NCBI RefSeq assembly: GCF_012986595.1
Contig: NZ_JAAQYM010000008.1
Span: forward strand, 336,232-400,231
Direction of reading: 5' to 3'
Source: Pseudomonas koreensis
GTDB lineage: Bacteria; Pseudomonadota; Gammaproteobacteria; Pseudomonadales; Pseudomonadaceae
DNA length: 64,000 nucleotides
The translations under genes were made by a program, and so were the position numbers. The notes below the pieces were generated by a model that was not told the origin of the DNA, did no database searches, and saw nothing but the letters and a program-made list of their open reading frames with translations. Positions 44,616 to 53,932 of this stretch are shown piece by piece. Positions within the stretch are counted from its first letter, which is position 1, and the number at the start of each line of letters is the position of its first letter.

Positions 44616-46204
44616 TTGCGCACCCAGTGCACGAAGCTTGGCACGGTCCAGTTTTTGTGCGGATTGCTCGGCAGCACGTTCTCGTCGTTGATCACCAGCA
44701 ACACCGGCAGGCCCAGTTCGTGGGTGATTTGCGCAGGGTGTTTGAAACGGTGATCGAAGAACTCACGCACATAGACCAGGGCAATCGCCAGCAGCAGACC
44801 GGTGAACAGCCCGAACGGGATGATCAGCAGCGGTTTGGGGAAGGCCGGCTCCGTCGGTTCGAACGGCGGGCTGAGGACCTTGGCGTTCGACAGGTCGTCG
44901 TTGAGCGCACCGGCCGTGCTGCTTTCGGCAAAGCGCTGCGCGTAGGTCGAGAACGCCGTGTGCAGCGCGTCGATTTCAGTGTCCATCTGCCGCAGCTTGC
45001 TCTGGGTCTGCTGCAACGTGTGGATGCGGTTCTTGAAGTCGGCGATGCGCGCGGTTTTCTGATTGATCACCTGTTGCACCACGGCCAGGTCGTTGGTGCG
45101 TTCCTGAATGCGGTTGCTCACCACTTTGAGGAACTGCTGGCGGGTGCGGGCGATCTGCTCGCGGGTCAGCAGCATCGGCTCGCTGCCGGGCTGGAACACC
45201 GCAAGGTCATTCATGTAGCGGCTGACCTGGGTGGTCAGTTGCTCGCCCAGTTGTTTGACTTCGCGATCCTCGAACGCCACGTTGTCGACGGTGGTGGTGA
45301 AGGTATAGGGGAAGGTGTAGTCGTTGAGCTTGTTGGTGCTGGCGGCGGCCAGCGCGGTTTTCAGGTATTCGAGCCAGCGCTGGCTCTGCAACAGGCGGTC
45401 CTGGTACAGGTTCAGGGCTTGCTCTTCGGTGTTGATCGCGTTCAGGCGGAAGGTGATTTCTTCCTTCGGATCGGACGAGCCGACACTTTCCAGCAGCGCC
45501 TGGCGATTGCCTTCCAGGCCGTCGAGACGCACCTGATACAGGTGCTTCTTGGTTTCGTAGAAGGATTGCGGCAGGTCGATCGATTGCAGCGCCTGACGGC
45601 TGCCCAGATAGTTTTGCAGCAGGGTGGCGACGAACGTCGTGCCCTGATGCGGATCCGGGAAGCTGTAGACGATCGAGATCACGTTGGAGCCGGGCAGGGT
45701 CTCGATCTTCAGGCTGTCGAGGGCCTGTTGAGTGAGGCCGTCGAGCACGGTGTCGCGCACCGGGTCGGTTTGCAGCCCGAGCATGTTGCGCAGCGGGTTG
45801 ATCACATACTCACGCAGCGGCGAGGAGACGTAGCGCCGGAACGGGTCGCTCACCAGTTTGGCGAACATGCCCACCGGCGGGTTGTACTCGCCCTTGTCGC
45901 GCAGCTCGCTGATGGTCTGGCGGATCAGCGCCGGTGACCGCAGGATATTGCTTTCGGTTTCCATGTCCGCCAGCGATGGCGGAATGAAGGTGGCGTTATC
46001 GACCGTGAGGGACGTGGTGGCGTCACCCTGGGAGAGTTTTTTCGACTGCACGATCACCTGGGCGGTGATATCGAAGCTCTGTTTGAGCACCAATGGCAGC
46101 AGCAGGGCGATGACTGCAAAGATCAGGAAGACCCGTTTCACCAGTTGCTTGTTGGCGAAGAAGATCCTGAAGAACTCATGCAGGTAGTTTTCCTTTGGAT
46201 TCAT
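44612..46204 (-). CDS. Wzz/GumC-like chain-length and export co-polymerase, no kinase domain
   Basis: 530 residues: TM1 at about 22-40, a long periplasmic domain rich in coiled coil (two stretches around 215-280 and 345-420), and TM2 at about 470-490 after a PFEPTEPAFPKPLLI proline-rich segment. This is the polysaccharide co-polymerase type 2 layout. The cytosolic tail (FFDHRFKHPAQITHELGLPVLLVI) is short, so its kinase-like partner is the separate protein encoded at 47269. It controls chain length and joins Wza to the inner membrane. Confidence 0.88.
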   Translation of the reverse strand: MNPKENYLHEFFRIFFANKQLVKRVFLIFAVIALLLPLVLKQSFDITAQVIVQSKKLSQGDATTSLTVDNATFIPPSLADMETESNILRSPALIRQTISELRDKGEYNPPVGMFAKLVSDPFRRYVSSPLREYVINPLRNMLGLQTDPVRDTVLDGLTQQALDSLKIETLPGSNVISIVYSFPDPHQGTTFVATLLQNYLGSRQALQSIDLPQSFYETKKHLYQVRLDGLEGNRQALLESVGSSDPKEEITFRLNAINTEEQALNLYQDRLLQSQRWLEYLKTALAAASTNKLNDYTFPYTFTTTVDNVAFEDREVKQLGEQLTTQVSRYMNDLAVFQPGSEPMLLTREQIARTRQQFLKVVSNRIQERTNDLAVVQQVINQKTARIADFKNRIHTLQQTQSKLRQMDTEIDALHTAFSTYAQRFAESSTAGALNDDLSNAKVLSPPFEPTEPAFPKPLLIIPFGLFTGLLLAIALVYVREFFDHRFKHPAQITHELGLPVLLVINDENVLPSNPHKNWTVPSFVHWVRN

Positions 46205-46221
46205 GATCGTTCACCTGGGAG

Positions 46222-47247
46222 TCAGTTACTGCTGCTGCTTTTGTTGTCGACGCGGTAGCCGAAGCTGAAGCCCACGCCCTGGAACAACACTACGTCTGCC
46301 AGTTGCCGAGCCAGATCGCCGGCACTCGCCAGTTTGGTTTTCGGCACGAACAGCATGTCGTCGGGTTGCAGGTAGGCGATCTGCGACGCGTCGCCCGCCA
46401 GGGCTTTTTCCACGTCGTAGTGCACCGCCTGCACCTGATTGCCGTTGCGGCGCATGATCACCACCGAGTCCAGACGCGCCTTGACGTTGGTGCCGCGCGC
46501 CAGGGTCAGCGCTTCAAGCACCGACACCGGACGGCGGATCGGATAGGACCCCGGCTGGCCGACTTCGCCCAGCACGTAGATCTCGTTGCCGGCGGTGGAT
46601 TTGAGCAACACATCGACGCTCATCCGTCCCGGCAATTGCGCGTACTTCTGGTTGAGGAAGGTTTCCAGTTGATTGACGGTCATGCCTTGCAGCGGCACGG
46701 CGCCGATTTCCGGGAAGCTTGCATAGCCGTCGGTGCCCACGGTGATCTCGCGGCTCATGCCGGTGGCCGGGTGATTGAGGGCGCTTTTCAGGTTCTGCTC
46801 ATTGGTCAGCGGGCTGATGATCTGTACCGTCAGCTGATTGCGGTTGGGCTGGAACAGCTGCTTGCGCTGATAGGCGCGCTGGATTTCATTGCGTGCCTCA
46901 TCGCTGGTCAGCCCGGCGATTTTCACCGAGGTGTTGGCCCCCGGCAGGTTGATGGTGCCGTCGGGCAGTACCAGTTGGTTGCCGTTGAGCTGGCTGGCGG
47001 CGGTGAAGTTCAGGCCGATCTGGTCACCCGACTGCACGCGGTAGGCGTCCGAGCCGCTGGTGCTGATGTGGAAGATCACATCCAGCACGTCTTGCGGGCG
47101 CAGGGTCTGTTCGACCTTGGGCATGTCGGTCGCCTGGGCGTTGGCCGGCGTGGCGGTGAGGATATTCACCGGCATGTTCTGGGTTTCGGAAGTGCTGGAG
47201 CAGCCTGCAAGCGGCAGCATCAGCAGAACAAGTATCTTGGCGTTCAT
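46222..47247 (-). CDS. Wza-like outer-membrane export lipoprotein
   Basis: 341 residues with lipobox LAGC (Cys16). Polysaccharide export domain DVLDVIFHISTSGSDAYRVQSGDQIGL, followed by SLBB domains (REITVGTDGYASFPEIGAVPLQGMT and EIYVLGEVGQPGSYPIRRPVSVLEALTLARG). It forms the outer-membrane channel for the polymer. Order Wza-Wzz with separate kinase-like gene is typical of Wzy-dependent loci. Confidence 0.92.
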   Translation of the reverse strand: MNAKILVLLMLPLAGCSSTSETQNMPVNILTATPANAQATDMPKVEQTLRPQDVLDVIFHISTSGSDAYRVQSGDQIGLNFTAASQLNGNQLVLPDGTINLPGANTSVKIAGLTSDEARNEIQRAYQRKQLFQPNRNQLTVQIISPLTNEQNLKSALNHPATGMSREITVGTDGYASFPEIGAVPLQGMTVNQLETFLNQKYAQLPGRMSVDVLLKSTAGNEIYVLGEVGQPGSYPIRRPVSVLEALTLARGTNVKARLDSVVIMRRNGNQVQAVHYDVEKALAGDASQIAYLQPDDMLFVPKTKLASAGDLARQLADVVLFQGVGFSFGYRVDNKSSSSN

Positions 47248-47268
47248 GGCGTCATCCTTCGCGTTTGC

Positions 47269-47916
47269 TTACAGGTTTTTGTAGAGCCACTTGGGCATGT
47301 AGTACTTGCGGCGGTTGAACACGCTGCCGACCACTTTTGCCCCGGCCTGGGTGAGGCGTTGTACGGCGGCCTGGGCGACTTCCCAGCGGGTGTCTTCGGC
47401 GCGCACCACAAACACCACGCCATCGACCTGAGTGCTGAGCACCAGCGTGTCGGCGGCCGAATACACCGCGTCACCGTCGATCACCACGAAGCGGTACTGG
47501 GCGCCCAAGCGGTCGAGCAGCGGGCTCAGGCGTTCGGCGGTCAAATGTTCCAGGGTGCGGATCGGCCGGCCGTTGGGCAGCACATGGAACGGCAGGCTCG
47601 ACACCTGCACCACGCAGTCCTGCAACAGCGGCGGGTTGTCCGGGTTGAACAGCAGGTCGCGCAGGCCGCGCTCCTTGCCCAGATTCAGTTGCTGGGTGAG
47701 GTTGCCCGCCGACTGACTGGCATCCACCAGCAGCACCTGGCCGCTGCTCATCTGCGCCAGTTGGCTGGCCAGCGCCAGGGCACTGGTGGTGGTGCCGGCG
47801 CCGGGGTTGGCGGCGGTCAGAAAGAGGATCCGCAGATCCAGGTCCAGCACGGTCGAGATCAGGTTCGATTCGCTGGGGTTGGCAATGCTCAGGCTTTTGT
47901 TGGTTGAACCGTCCAT
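47269..47916 (-). CDS. BY-kinase/MinD-like ATPase with altered P-loop
   Basis: 215 residues resembling the cytosolic half of bacterial tyrosine kinases that control Wzz. The Walker A position reads TAANPGAGTTTSALALASQLAQ, lacking the catalytic Lys of GxGK(S/T); Walker A' VLLVDASQSAGNL and the Walker B position FVVIDGDAV remain. The C-terminus has three Tyr (KYYMPKWLYKNL), a short version of the autophosphorylation cluster. It may bind nucleotide weakly or work as a structural partner of Wzz. The stop codon overlaps the initiating transferase gene. Confidence 0.8.
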   Translation of the reverse strand: MDGSTNKSLSIANPSESNLISTVLDLDLRILFLTAANPGAGTTTSALALASQLAQMSSGQVLLVDASQSAGNLTQQLNLGKERGLRDLLFNPDNPPLLQDCVVQVSSLPFHVLPNGRPIRTLEHLTAERLSPLLDRLGAQYRFVVIDGDAVYSAADTLVLSTQVDGVVFVVRAEDTRWEVAQAAVQRLTQAGAKVVGSVFNRRKYYMPKWLYKNL

Positions 47917-48662
47917 TAGCTTGCTCCGTGGCCGCTGAATACTTTGAAGGGGGTTTTCAACAGGATCTTCAGATCAAGCAAAAGGCTTTGCTCGGCGATA
48001 TAGCTGAGGTCCAACTCAACGCGCTGGTCGAAGTCGATGTTGCTGCGCCCGGAGATCTGCCACAGGCCGGTCATGCCGGGGTAGATGCTCAGGCGCGCGA
48101 GATGGCTGTCCTTGTAGCGGTAAGCGTTGAACGAGGTCGGACGGGGGCCGACCAGGCGCATGTCACCGGTCACCACGTTGATCAGGTTGGGCAGTTCGTC
48201 GAGGCTGGTGCGCCGCAGGAAACCGCCGATCCCGGTGATGCGTGGGTCCTTGTCGATCTTGAAATCAATGGCGTCGACCCCGTGCTTGTTGAGGTGGCGC
48301 AGCGATTCCTTCAGCTCTTCGGCGTTGCACACCATGGTGCGGAACTTGTACATGCCGAATTTGCGGCCGCGATAGCCGGTGCGTTTCTGCACGAACATCA
48401 CCGGTCCCGGGCTGGTGAACTTGATGGCCAGCGCCAGCCCCAGCAGCAGCGGCGAGCACACCACCAGAATCACCAGCGCACCGAAGCAGGCCAGCACGCG
48501 GTTGGTGCGCGACAGCGTCCACGGCCGGCCACCGTCGCGGCCGGTCAACCAGCCACGGCCCTGCATGTGGATGGCGGTATCGAGGCGCATTCGGTGCTCG
48601 GGATCCATGCGCTTGTCGCGGCGCATCTGATGGATCGGTACACCTTGCTCATGTCCAGTCAT
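47916..48662 (-). CDS. Initiating sugar-phosphate transferase (PHPT, WcaJ/PssY-like)
   Basis: 248 residues. One hydrophobic hairpin (ACFGALVILVVCSPLLLGLALAIKF), then the catalytic domain: GPVMFVQKRTGYRGRKFGMYKFRTM, LRRTSLDELPNLINVVTGDMRLVGPRP and YPGMTGLWQISGRS. It lacks the extra four helices of full-length WbaP, so is the short 'PglC-like' kind extended at the N-terminus. It attaches the first sugar phosphate to undecaprenyl phosphate, probably from UDP-glucose, -galactose or a derivative. GGAGGACC precedes the ATG. Confidence 0.92.
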   Translation of the reverse strand: MTGHEQGVPIHQMRRDKRMDPEHRMRLDTAIHMQGRGWLTGRDGGRPWTLSRTNRVLACFGALVILVVCSPLLLGLALAIKFTSPGPVMFVQKRTGYRGRKFGMYKFRTMVCNAEELKESLRHLNKHGVDAIDFKIDKDPRITGIGGFLRRTSLDELPNLINVVTGDMRLVGPRPTSFNAYRYKDSHLARLSIYPGMTGLWQISGRSNIDFDQRVELDLSYIAEQSLLLDLKILLKTPFKVFSGHGAS

Positions 48663-48680
48663 GGGGTCCTCCGCTGATGT

Positions 48681-49718
48681 TCAGCCGCGAGCGGCGCGTG
48701 GGCGATAGGCAGTGGGGTAGTAGTCGCGAAACCAGGCGATGAAACGCCCCAGTCCTTCATCCAGCTCGATCCGGGGCTGGAACCCGGTGGCCTGGGCCAG
48801 ATCATCGGTCTCGGCACAGGTGTTGAGCACATCGCCCGGTTGCAGGGGCAAGAGCTCGACAATGGCTTTCTGGCCGAGGTGTTTTTCCATCAGCGCCAGA
48901 TAGGTTTTCAGCTCCACCGGGTGGTGGCCGCCGATGTTGAACAGGCACCACGGCGCCATGCTGCTGCCCGCGTCGGGGTGTTCGCGGTCCCACTCCGGGT
49001 GGTTGTGCGGCGGATGGTCGGTGAGGCGCGCGATGCTTTCGACGATGTCGTCGATGTAGGTGAAGTCGCGCTGGTGTTCGCCGTAGTTGAACAGTTTCAG
49101 CGGCGTGCCTTCGGTGATCGCCCGGGCGAACTGGATCGGCGACATGTCGGGCCGACCCCAGGGACCGTACACGGTGAAAAAGCGCAGGCCGGTGCTGGGA
49201 ATGCCGAACAGGTGGCTGTAGCTGTGGGCCATCAGCTCGTTGGCTTTTTTGGTCGCGGCGTACAGCGACAGCGGGTGATTGACGCCGTCGTGCACCGAAT
49301 ACGGGGTGTGCTGGTTGGCGCCGTATACCGAACTCGACGAGGCGTAGATCAGGTGCTCGACCGGATGATGCCGGCAGCCTTCAAGAATATTCAGGAAACC
49401 GCAGAGGTTGCTGTCCAGATAGGCCTTCGGGTTTTCCAGCGAGTAGCGCACCCCGGCCTGCGCCGCGAGGTGGATCACCACTTGCGGCTGCTCGCGGACA
49501 AACAGCGCCTCGATCGCGGCGGCATCGGCCAGATCAATCCGCGCCAGCGGGAAATGCCCGACCTGATCGCGTACCCATTGCACGCGATCGTGTTTGAGTT
49601 GCGGATCGTAATAGCCGTTGAAGTTATCCAGGCCGACCACCGCATGCCCGTCGCGCATCAGCCGCAACACGCAATGGGCGCCAATGAAGCCGGCTGCGCC
49701 GGTGACCAGGATTTTCAT
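48681..49718 (-). CDS. NAD-dependent UDP-glucuronate 4-epimerase-like enzyme
   Basis: 345 residues, extended SDR fold: NAD site TGAAGFIGAHC, AQAGVRYSLENPKAYLDSNL, SSSSVYG, catalytic YAATK and LRFFTVYGPWGRPDM. The AGVRYS and RFFTVYGP.GRPDMA-like signatures match UDP-glucuronate/galacturonate epimerases. It would convert the ugd product to UDP-galacturonate. ATG 49718 overlaps the ugd stop by 4 bases, so the pair supplies uronic acid donors to the cluster. Confidence 0.9.
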   Translation of the reverse strand: MKILVTGAAGFIGAHCVLRLMRDGHAVVGLDNFNGYYDPQLKHDRVQWVRDQVGHFPLARIDLADAAAIEALFVREQPQVVIHLAAQAGVRYSLENPKAYLDSNLCGFLNILEGCRHHPVEHLIYASSSSVYGANQHTPYSVHDGVNHPLSLYAATKKANELMAHSYSHLFGIPSTGLRFFTVYGPWGRPDMSPIQFARAITEGTPLKLFNYGEHQRDFTYIDDIVESIARLTDHPPHNHPEWDREHPDAGSSMAPWCLFNIGGHHPVELKTYLALMEKHLGQKAIVELLPLQPGDVLNTCAETDDLAQATGFQPRIELDEGLGRFIAWFRDYYPTAYRPRAARG

Positions 49719-51067
49719 GGGCGCAGTCCTTCTGGAGCGATGTGGCGCAGGCCGATGCCGCTGTAGTGCAAGCCGGCGGCAGCCACGTGTTCCGGGTTGT
49801 AGAGGTTGCGACCGTCGACAATCACCTTCGAGCGCAGCTTGCTTGCCAGCAGCTCGAAATCGACCACGCGAAAATTCTTCCACTCGGTGCAAATCACCAG
49901 CGCGTCAGCGTCTTCCAGGGTGTCGTCGCGGGTGGCGCACAGGTGCAGGTCGTTGCGATAGCCGTACAGGCGCCGGCATTCGGACATGGCTTCCGGATCG
50001 TAGGCCTGCACGCTGGCGCCCTCGGCCCACAACGCGTCCATCAGGTAGCGGCTGGGGGCTTCGCGCATGTCATCGGTATTGGGTTTGAACGCCAGGCCCC
50101 AGATCGCGATCGACTTGCCGGCCAGGCCTTGCGGAAACTGCGCCTTGAGTTTGATGAAGAGGATGTGGCGCTGGCTGTCGTTGACGTCGGTCACGCTGCG
50201 CAGCAGTTTCAGCGGCATGCCGTTGTGTTCGGCGGTGTGCAGCAGGGCACGCAGATCCTTGGGGAAGCACGAGCCGCCGAAGCCGCAACCGGGGTAGATA
50301 AAGTGGTAGCCGATGCGCGGATCGGAGCCGATGCCTTTGCGCACGGCTTCGATGTCGGCGCCCAGCAGTTCGGTGAGGTTGGCCAGTTCGTTCATGAAAC
50401 TGATGCGTGTGGCGAGCATCGCATTGGCCGCGTACTTGGTCAGCTCGGCGCTGCGGTTGTCCATGAACATCAGTTTTTCGTGGTTGCGGCAGAACGGCGC
50501 GTACAGCTCGCTCATCTGCTCGCGAGCCGCTTCGTCACGGGTACCGACGATGATCCGGTCCGGGCGCATGCAATCGGCGAGGGCGCTGCCTTCCTTGAGG
50601 AACTCAGGGTTGGACACCACCCGGACCTTGAGGCTGCTCCGGTCTCGGCGCAGCAGTTCTTCGTTGGCCTTGGCCGCGACCTGGTCCGCCGTGCCGACCG
50701 GCACTGTCGACTTGATGATCAGGGTGCGATCGGCCTCCATGTACGAGGCGATCTGCCGGGCCACATTGAGCACGTGGCTCAGGTCGGCGGAGCCGTCCTC
50801 ATCGGCGGGGGTGCCCACGGCGATGAAAATCAGCTCGGCATGCTCCACCGCGTCACTGGCCTGGGTGCTGAACAACAAACGCCCGGCCTTGATGTTTTCT
50901 TCAAGGGTGGTGGAGAGTCCAGGCTCACTAATAGGCGGCACGGCTTGTTGCAGTTGTTTAATTTTATTGGGGTCGATATCAACACATAAAACCCGATGCC
51001 CTACATCTGCAAGTGCGGCGGCTTGAATTAATCCGACATAGCCTGTGCCAAATACGCTCACGTCCAT
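49715..51067 (-). CDS. ugd: UDP-glucose 6-dehydrogenase
   Basis: 450 residues. NAD site VFGTGYVGLIQAAALADVGH, catalytic region VSNPEFLKEGSAL, YAANAMLATRISFMNELANL, and GCGFGGSCFPKDLRAL containing the nucleophilic Cys. It oxidises UDP-glucose to UDP-glucuronate. First gene of the minus-strand cluster, with about 390 bases of AT-rich DNA upstream holding its promoter. Confidence 0.95.
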   Translation of the reverse strand: MDVSVFGTGYVGLIQAAALADVGHRVLCVDIDPNKIKQLQQAVPPISEPGLSTTLEENIKAGRLLFSTQASDAVEHAELIFIAVGTPADEDGSADLSHVLNVARQIASYMEADRTLIIKSTVPVGTADQVAAKANEELLRRDRSSLKVRVVSNPEFLKEGSALADCMRPDRIIVGTRDEAAREQMSELYAPFCRNHEKLMFMDNRSAELTKYAANAMLATRISFMNELANLTELLGADIEAVRKGIGSDPRIGYHFIYPGCGFGGSCFPKDLRALLHTAEHNGMPLKLLRSVTDVNDSQRHILFIKLKAQFPQGLAGKSIAIWGLAFKPNTDDMREAPSRYLMDALWAEGASVQAYDPEAMSECRRLYGYRNDLHLCATRDDTLEDADALVICTEWKNFRVVDFELLASKLRSKVIVDGRNLYNPEHVAAAGLHYSGIGLRHIAPEGLRP

Positions 51068-51456
51068 CTGCGCACCCTCGATAGAGCGAAAAGAATAAGT
51101 TCGGAAGAAGACTGTAAAAGGGGTATAGCGCAGGGTTTGGAAAGCGTGTCAGCAAAATGACATGTTGCACCTGTATAACACTTGAGCGCTTTTTGGCGAT
51201 TGGCCATCAAGTCATTGCTGCGATTGGATTTGTTGTTTTTTTGCAGATTTGTTCAGAATTCAAATAAGCGATGGACGGTTGTAAGTCACTAATTTAAAGG
51301 CTTGTAGCGTCTCGTGTGTGTCAGATTTGAGTCACCGTTTTTTTGACGCTTTCTAAAAGAAACAGTCAATTCTTGCGCTTTGATGGCCGGGTGCTAGTGT
51401 CAGGTTCTGACCGACAAACCTTTGACTCTCTGCCATTTTGCACGTCCGGTGTCGCC
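51068..51456. other. AT-rich divergent promoter region
   Basis: 389 bases between ugd and the sulfatase-like gene. From 51160 the DNA is markedly AT-rich for this genome, with T runs (51230-51244, 51338-51343). It must hold the promoters of both operons, but no convincing -35/-10 or operator could be fixed by eye. AT-rich DNA like this is typical binding ground for MvaT/MvaU silencers (inference). Confidence 0.5.
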
Positions 51457-53154
51457 ATGTTCAGATATGCCAAAGAATTACTTTTAATTGTTTATTTACT
51501 CCTTTATTCCGAATATTACATTGAACGGTTAAATGCTATCGGCGTCAGTTTTGCTGTACTTCTTTTTGGCGCGATGTTTTTGGCGCTTACTTTAGCGTTA
51601 TATCTAACGGCTTATATTCGCCAGGCGCTCATTCGCCACCTGTTCGCAATAACACTGTTTGTCTCGGCGGTGTTTTTTGATGTCTATACCCGGGTCACCG
51701 CGGATTACCTGAGCTACAGCAGCTTTGTGTCGCTGGTGTACTCCGGTGGCTTCATCCAGGAGGCCGCCTACCAATATCGCGACGCGATCATTCACGGCGC
51801 GCTCAGTGGCCTGCTGTTGCTGTTCGGCATCGGTCTCAAGCCGCGTCATGCACTGGTGGTGCCCAACGCGTTGCGCGTGGCAGCGCCGGTATGTGGCGTG
51901 TTGCTGTTGAGTACGGTGTTATTCCTGCGGGCGGGCGAGGGCGCGCGCGGTTTGCCGATCATGTACACGCCGCTGGCCTATCTGAACCTGTTCGCCTATG
52001 AAGCACTGCACAACACGGTCGGCCCGCGTGAGCCGGTGACGTTGGCGCGCAACACCGCGGCGATCAATCACGACATCGTGCTGATCATCGACGAAAGCAT
52101 CTCCGGCAATTACCTGGACATCAATGCGCCGTTCGGGGTGCACAGCAACCTCAAGCAGGCGCACCCCGGCGTCGACATCTTCAACTACGGCTACGCCGCG
52201 TCCATCGCCAACTGCAGCGCCGACACCAACGTCACCCTGCGCTACGGCGGGACCCGCGCCGATTACACGCGGATCAACAGCACCCTGCCGTCGATCTGGC
52301 AGTACGCGAAGAAGGCCGGGTTGCGCACCGTGTACATCGACGCCCAGCGCACCGGCGGCAATTTGCAGAACCTGATGACCGACACCGAGAAAAAGGACAT
52401 CGACCAATTCGTCCAGTTTGACCAGACCAGCGTGCGTGACCGCGACATGGCCGCCGCCGCGAAGCTGATCGAATTGCTCAACGACGATCAGCCGGAGCTG
52501 GTGGTGATCAACAAGGTCGGCGCGCATTTCCCGGTGCACGACAAATACCCCGATGCGTTCATGGCGTATCGTCCGACGCTGCCGCGGGGGCAGTTCACCG
52601 AAGTGGCCGATACCGGCAAGCGTGACGGTTTCAACGGCCAGCCGGACGACTGGGTGTTGTACCGCAACGCCTACAAGAACACCGTGCTGTGGAACGTCGG
52701 CGAGTTCTTCGCCCGGGTCTTTGCCCAGGCCAAGCTGAATAATGCGCTGTTGATCTACACCTCCGATCACGGTCAGGACCTGCATGAACGCGGCAATCCT
52801 GGGCTGAATACGCACTGCGGCGGTGACCCGGTGGAGGAAGAAGGGCTGGTGCCGCTGGTGGTGATCCAGGGCGATCAGTTGCACGGGCCGGACTGGGCGC
52901 AATCACTGGCGGCGAACAAGGATCGCTCCAGCCACTACAACATCTTTCCGACCCTGCTGCAGGTCATGGGCTACGACCTGGCGGGAATCGAGGCGGTGTA
53001 TGGCAAGCCGCTGACGGTGCCGACGGCGGATGATTTCACCTTCAACTACCGCTTCAATGCGCGTTTGGGGGCCAAGCCTGAATGGAAGCACATTGACCTG
53101 AACACCATTGTCACGCCGGGTGAGGCGGCGACCCGTGTGGCAACCGGGCAGTGA
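51457..53154 (+). CDS. Membrane sulfatase-fold protein (phosphoethanolamine/phosphoglycerol transferase-like)
   Basis: 565 residues from ATG 51457; earlier in-frame starts lie in AT-rich DNA without ribosome binding sites. Four or five N-terminal helices (YAKELLLIVYLLLY, SFAVLLFGAMFLALTLALYL, LLLLFGIGL) precede a periplasmic alkaline-phosphatase-fold domain: metal site and nucleophile region DIVLIIDESISGNYL, then GAHFPVHDKYP, YTSDHGQDL and the late metal site DRSSHYNIFPTLLQVMGYD. EptA-like enzymes use Thr as nucleophile; here the position is Ser in ESISG. It may decorate a surface glycan. It is not in the minus-strand cluster. Confidence 0.82.
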   Translation: MFRYAKELLLIVYLLLYSEYYIERLNAIGVSFAVLLFGAMFLALTLALYLTAYIRQALIRHLFAITLFVSAVFFDVYTRVTADYLSYSSFVSLVYSGGFIQEAAYQYRDAIIHGALSGLLLLFGIGLKPRHALVVPNALRVAAPVCGVLLLSTVLFLRAGEGARGLPIMYTPLAYLNLFAYEALHNTVGPREPVTLARNTAAINHDIVLIIDESISGNYLDINAPFGVHSNLKQAHPGVDIFNYGYAASIANCSADTNVTLRYGGTRADYTRINSTLPSIWQYAKKAGLRTVYIDAQRTGGNLQNLMTDTEKKDIDQFVQFDQTSVRDRDMAAAAKLIELLNDDQPELVVINKVGAHFPVHDKYPDAFMAYRPTLPRGQFTEVADTGKRDGFNGQPDDWVLYRNAYKNTVLWNVGEFFARVFAQAKLNNALLIYTSDHGQDLHERGNPGLNTHCGGDPVEEEGLVPLVVIQGDQLHGPDWAQSLAANKDRSSHYNIFPTLLQVMGYDLAGIEAVYGKPLTVPTADDFTFNYRFNARLGAKPEWKHIDLNTIVTPGEAATRVATGQ

Positions 53155-53171
53155 GATTTGTGTCGGGCCAA

Positions 53172-53207
53172 CGGGCCTCATCGCTGGCTTGCCAGCGATG
53201 AGGCCCG
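53172..53207. terminator. REP-type hairpin acting as terminator
   Basis: CGGGCCTCATCGCTGGC and its exact inverse GCCAGCGATGAGGCCCG are separated by two bases: a 17-bp perfect stem 18 bases after the stop codon. A T run is absent, so termination is likely but not certain. Confidence 0.65.
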
Positions 53208-53278
53208 TGCAAACACCACTGATCTGAAGAGGCCGCAATCCGCTATCCTTGCCCCACACTGACCCAACGGATGGCGGC

Positions 53279-53932
53279 ATGCTTCAGGTTCAAGGCGTGT
53301 TCAAAAGTTACCTCACCCCCCAAGGCCCGTTACCGGTGCTGCAAGGCATCGACCTGACCCTCGAGCCCGGCAGCAGTCTGGCGCTGATGGGCGAATCCGG
53401 CAGCGGCAAAAGCACCTTGCTGCACCTGATCGCCGGCCTCGACAAGGTTGATCGCGGCAGCATCCGCAGCGGCGAGCATCGGCTGGAAAGCATGAACGAA
53501 GCTCAACTGGCCGACTGGCGGCGCACTGAAATCGGTCTGGTGTTCCAGCAGTTCAACCTGATCGGCAGCCTGCGGGTCGAGGACAATCTGGCGTTTCAGG
53601 CGCGTCTGGCCGGGCGCCATGAGCCGCGCTGGCAGGCGCATCTGGTGCAGCGTTTGGGGTTGGGCGAGTTGCTCAAGCGTTATCCCGAACAGTTGTCGGG
53701 CGGCCAGCAGCAGCGGGTGGCTTTGGCCCGAGCCTTGGCGTCGCGGCCGAAACTGCTGCTGGCTGACGAGCCGACCGGCAGCCTCGACGAAGCCACCAGT
53801 GATGAAGTGCTGCGCCTGTTGCTCGAACTGCTCGACGACACGCCGACCACGCTGTTGATGGTCACCCACAGCCCGCGCGTGGCGGCGCGGCTGGCGCAAC
53901 GGGTGGTGTTGTCCAGTGGCCGGCTGACGTGA
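53279..53932 (+). CDS. ABC transporter ATP-binding protein (LolD/AttE-like)
   Basis: 217 residues from ATG 53279. Walker A GESGSGKST, Q loop VFQQFNL, signature LSGGQQQRVALARAL, Walker B LLLADEPTGSLDE and switch His in MVTHSPR. The MacB/LolD family drives FtsX-type permeases in lipoprotein release or mechanotransmission, not bulk transport. It overlaps the permease gene by 4 bases. Confidence 0.93.
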   Translation: MLQVQGVFKSYLTPQGPLPVLQGIDLTLEPGSSLALMGESGSGKSTLLHLIAGLDKVDRGSIRSGEHRLESMNEAQLADWRRTEIGLVFQQFNLIGSLRVEDNLAFQARLAGRHEPRWQAHLVQRLGLGELLKRYPEQLSGGQQQRVALARALASRPKLLLADEPTGSLDEATSDEVLRLLLELLDDTPTTLLMVTHSPRVAARLAQRVVLSSGRLT

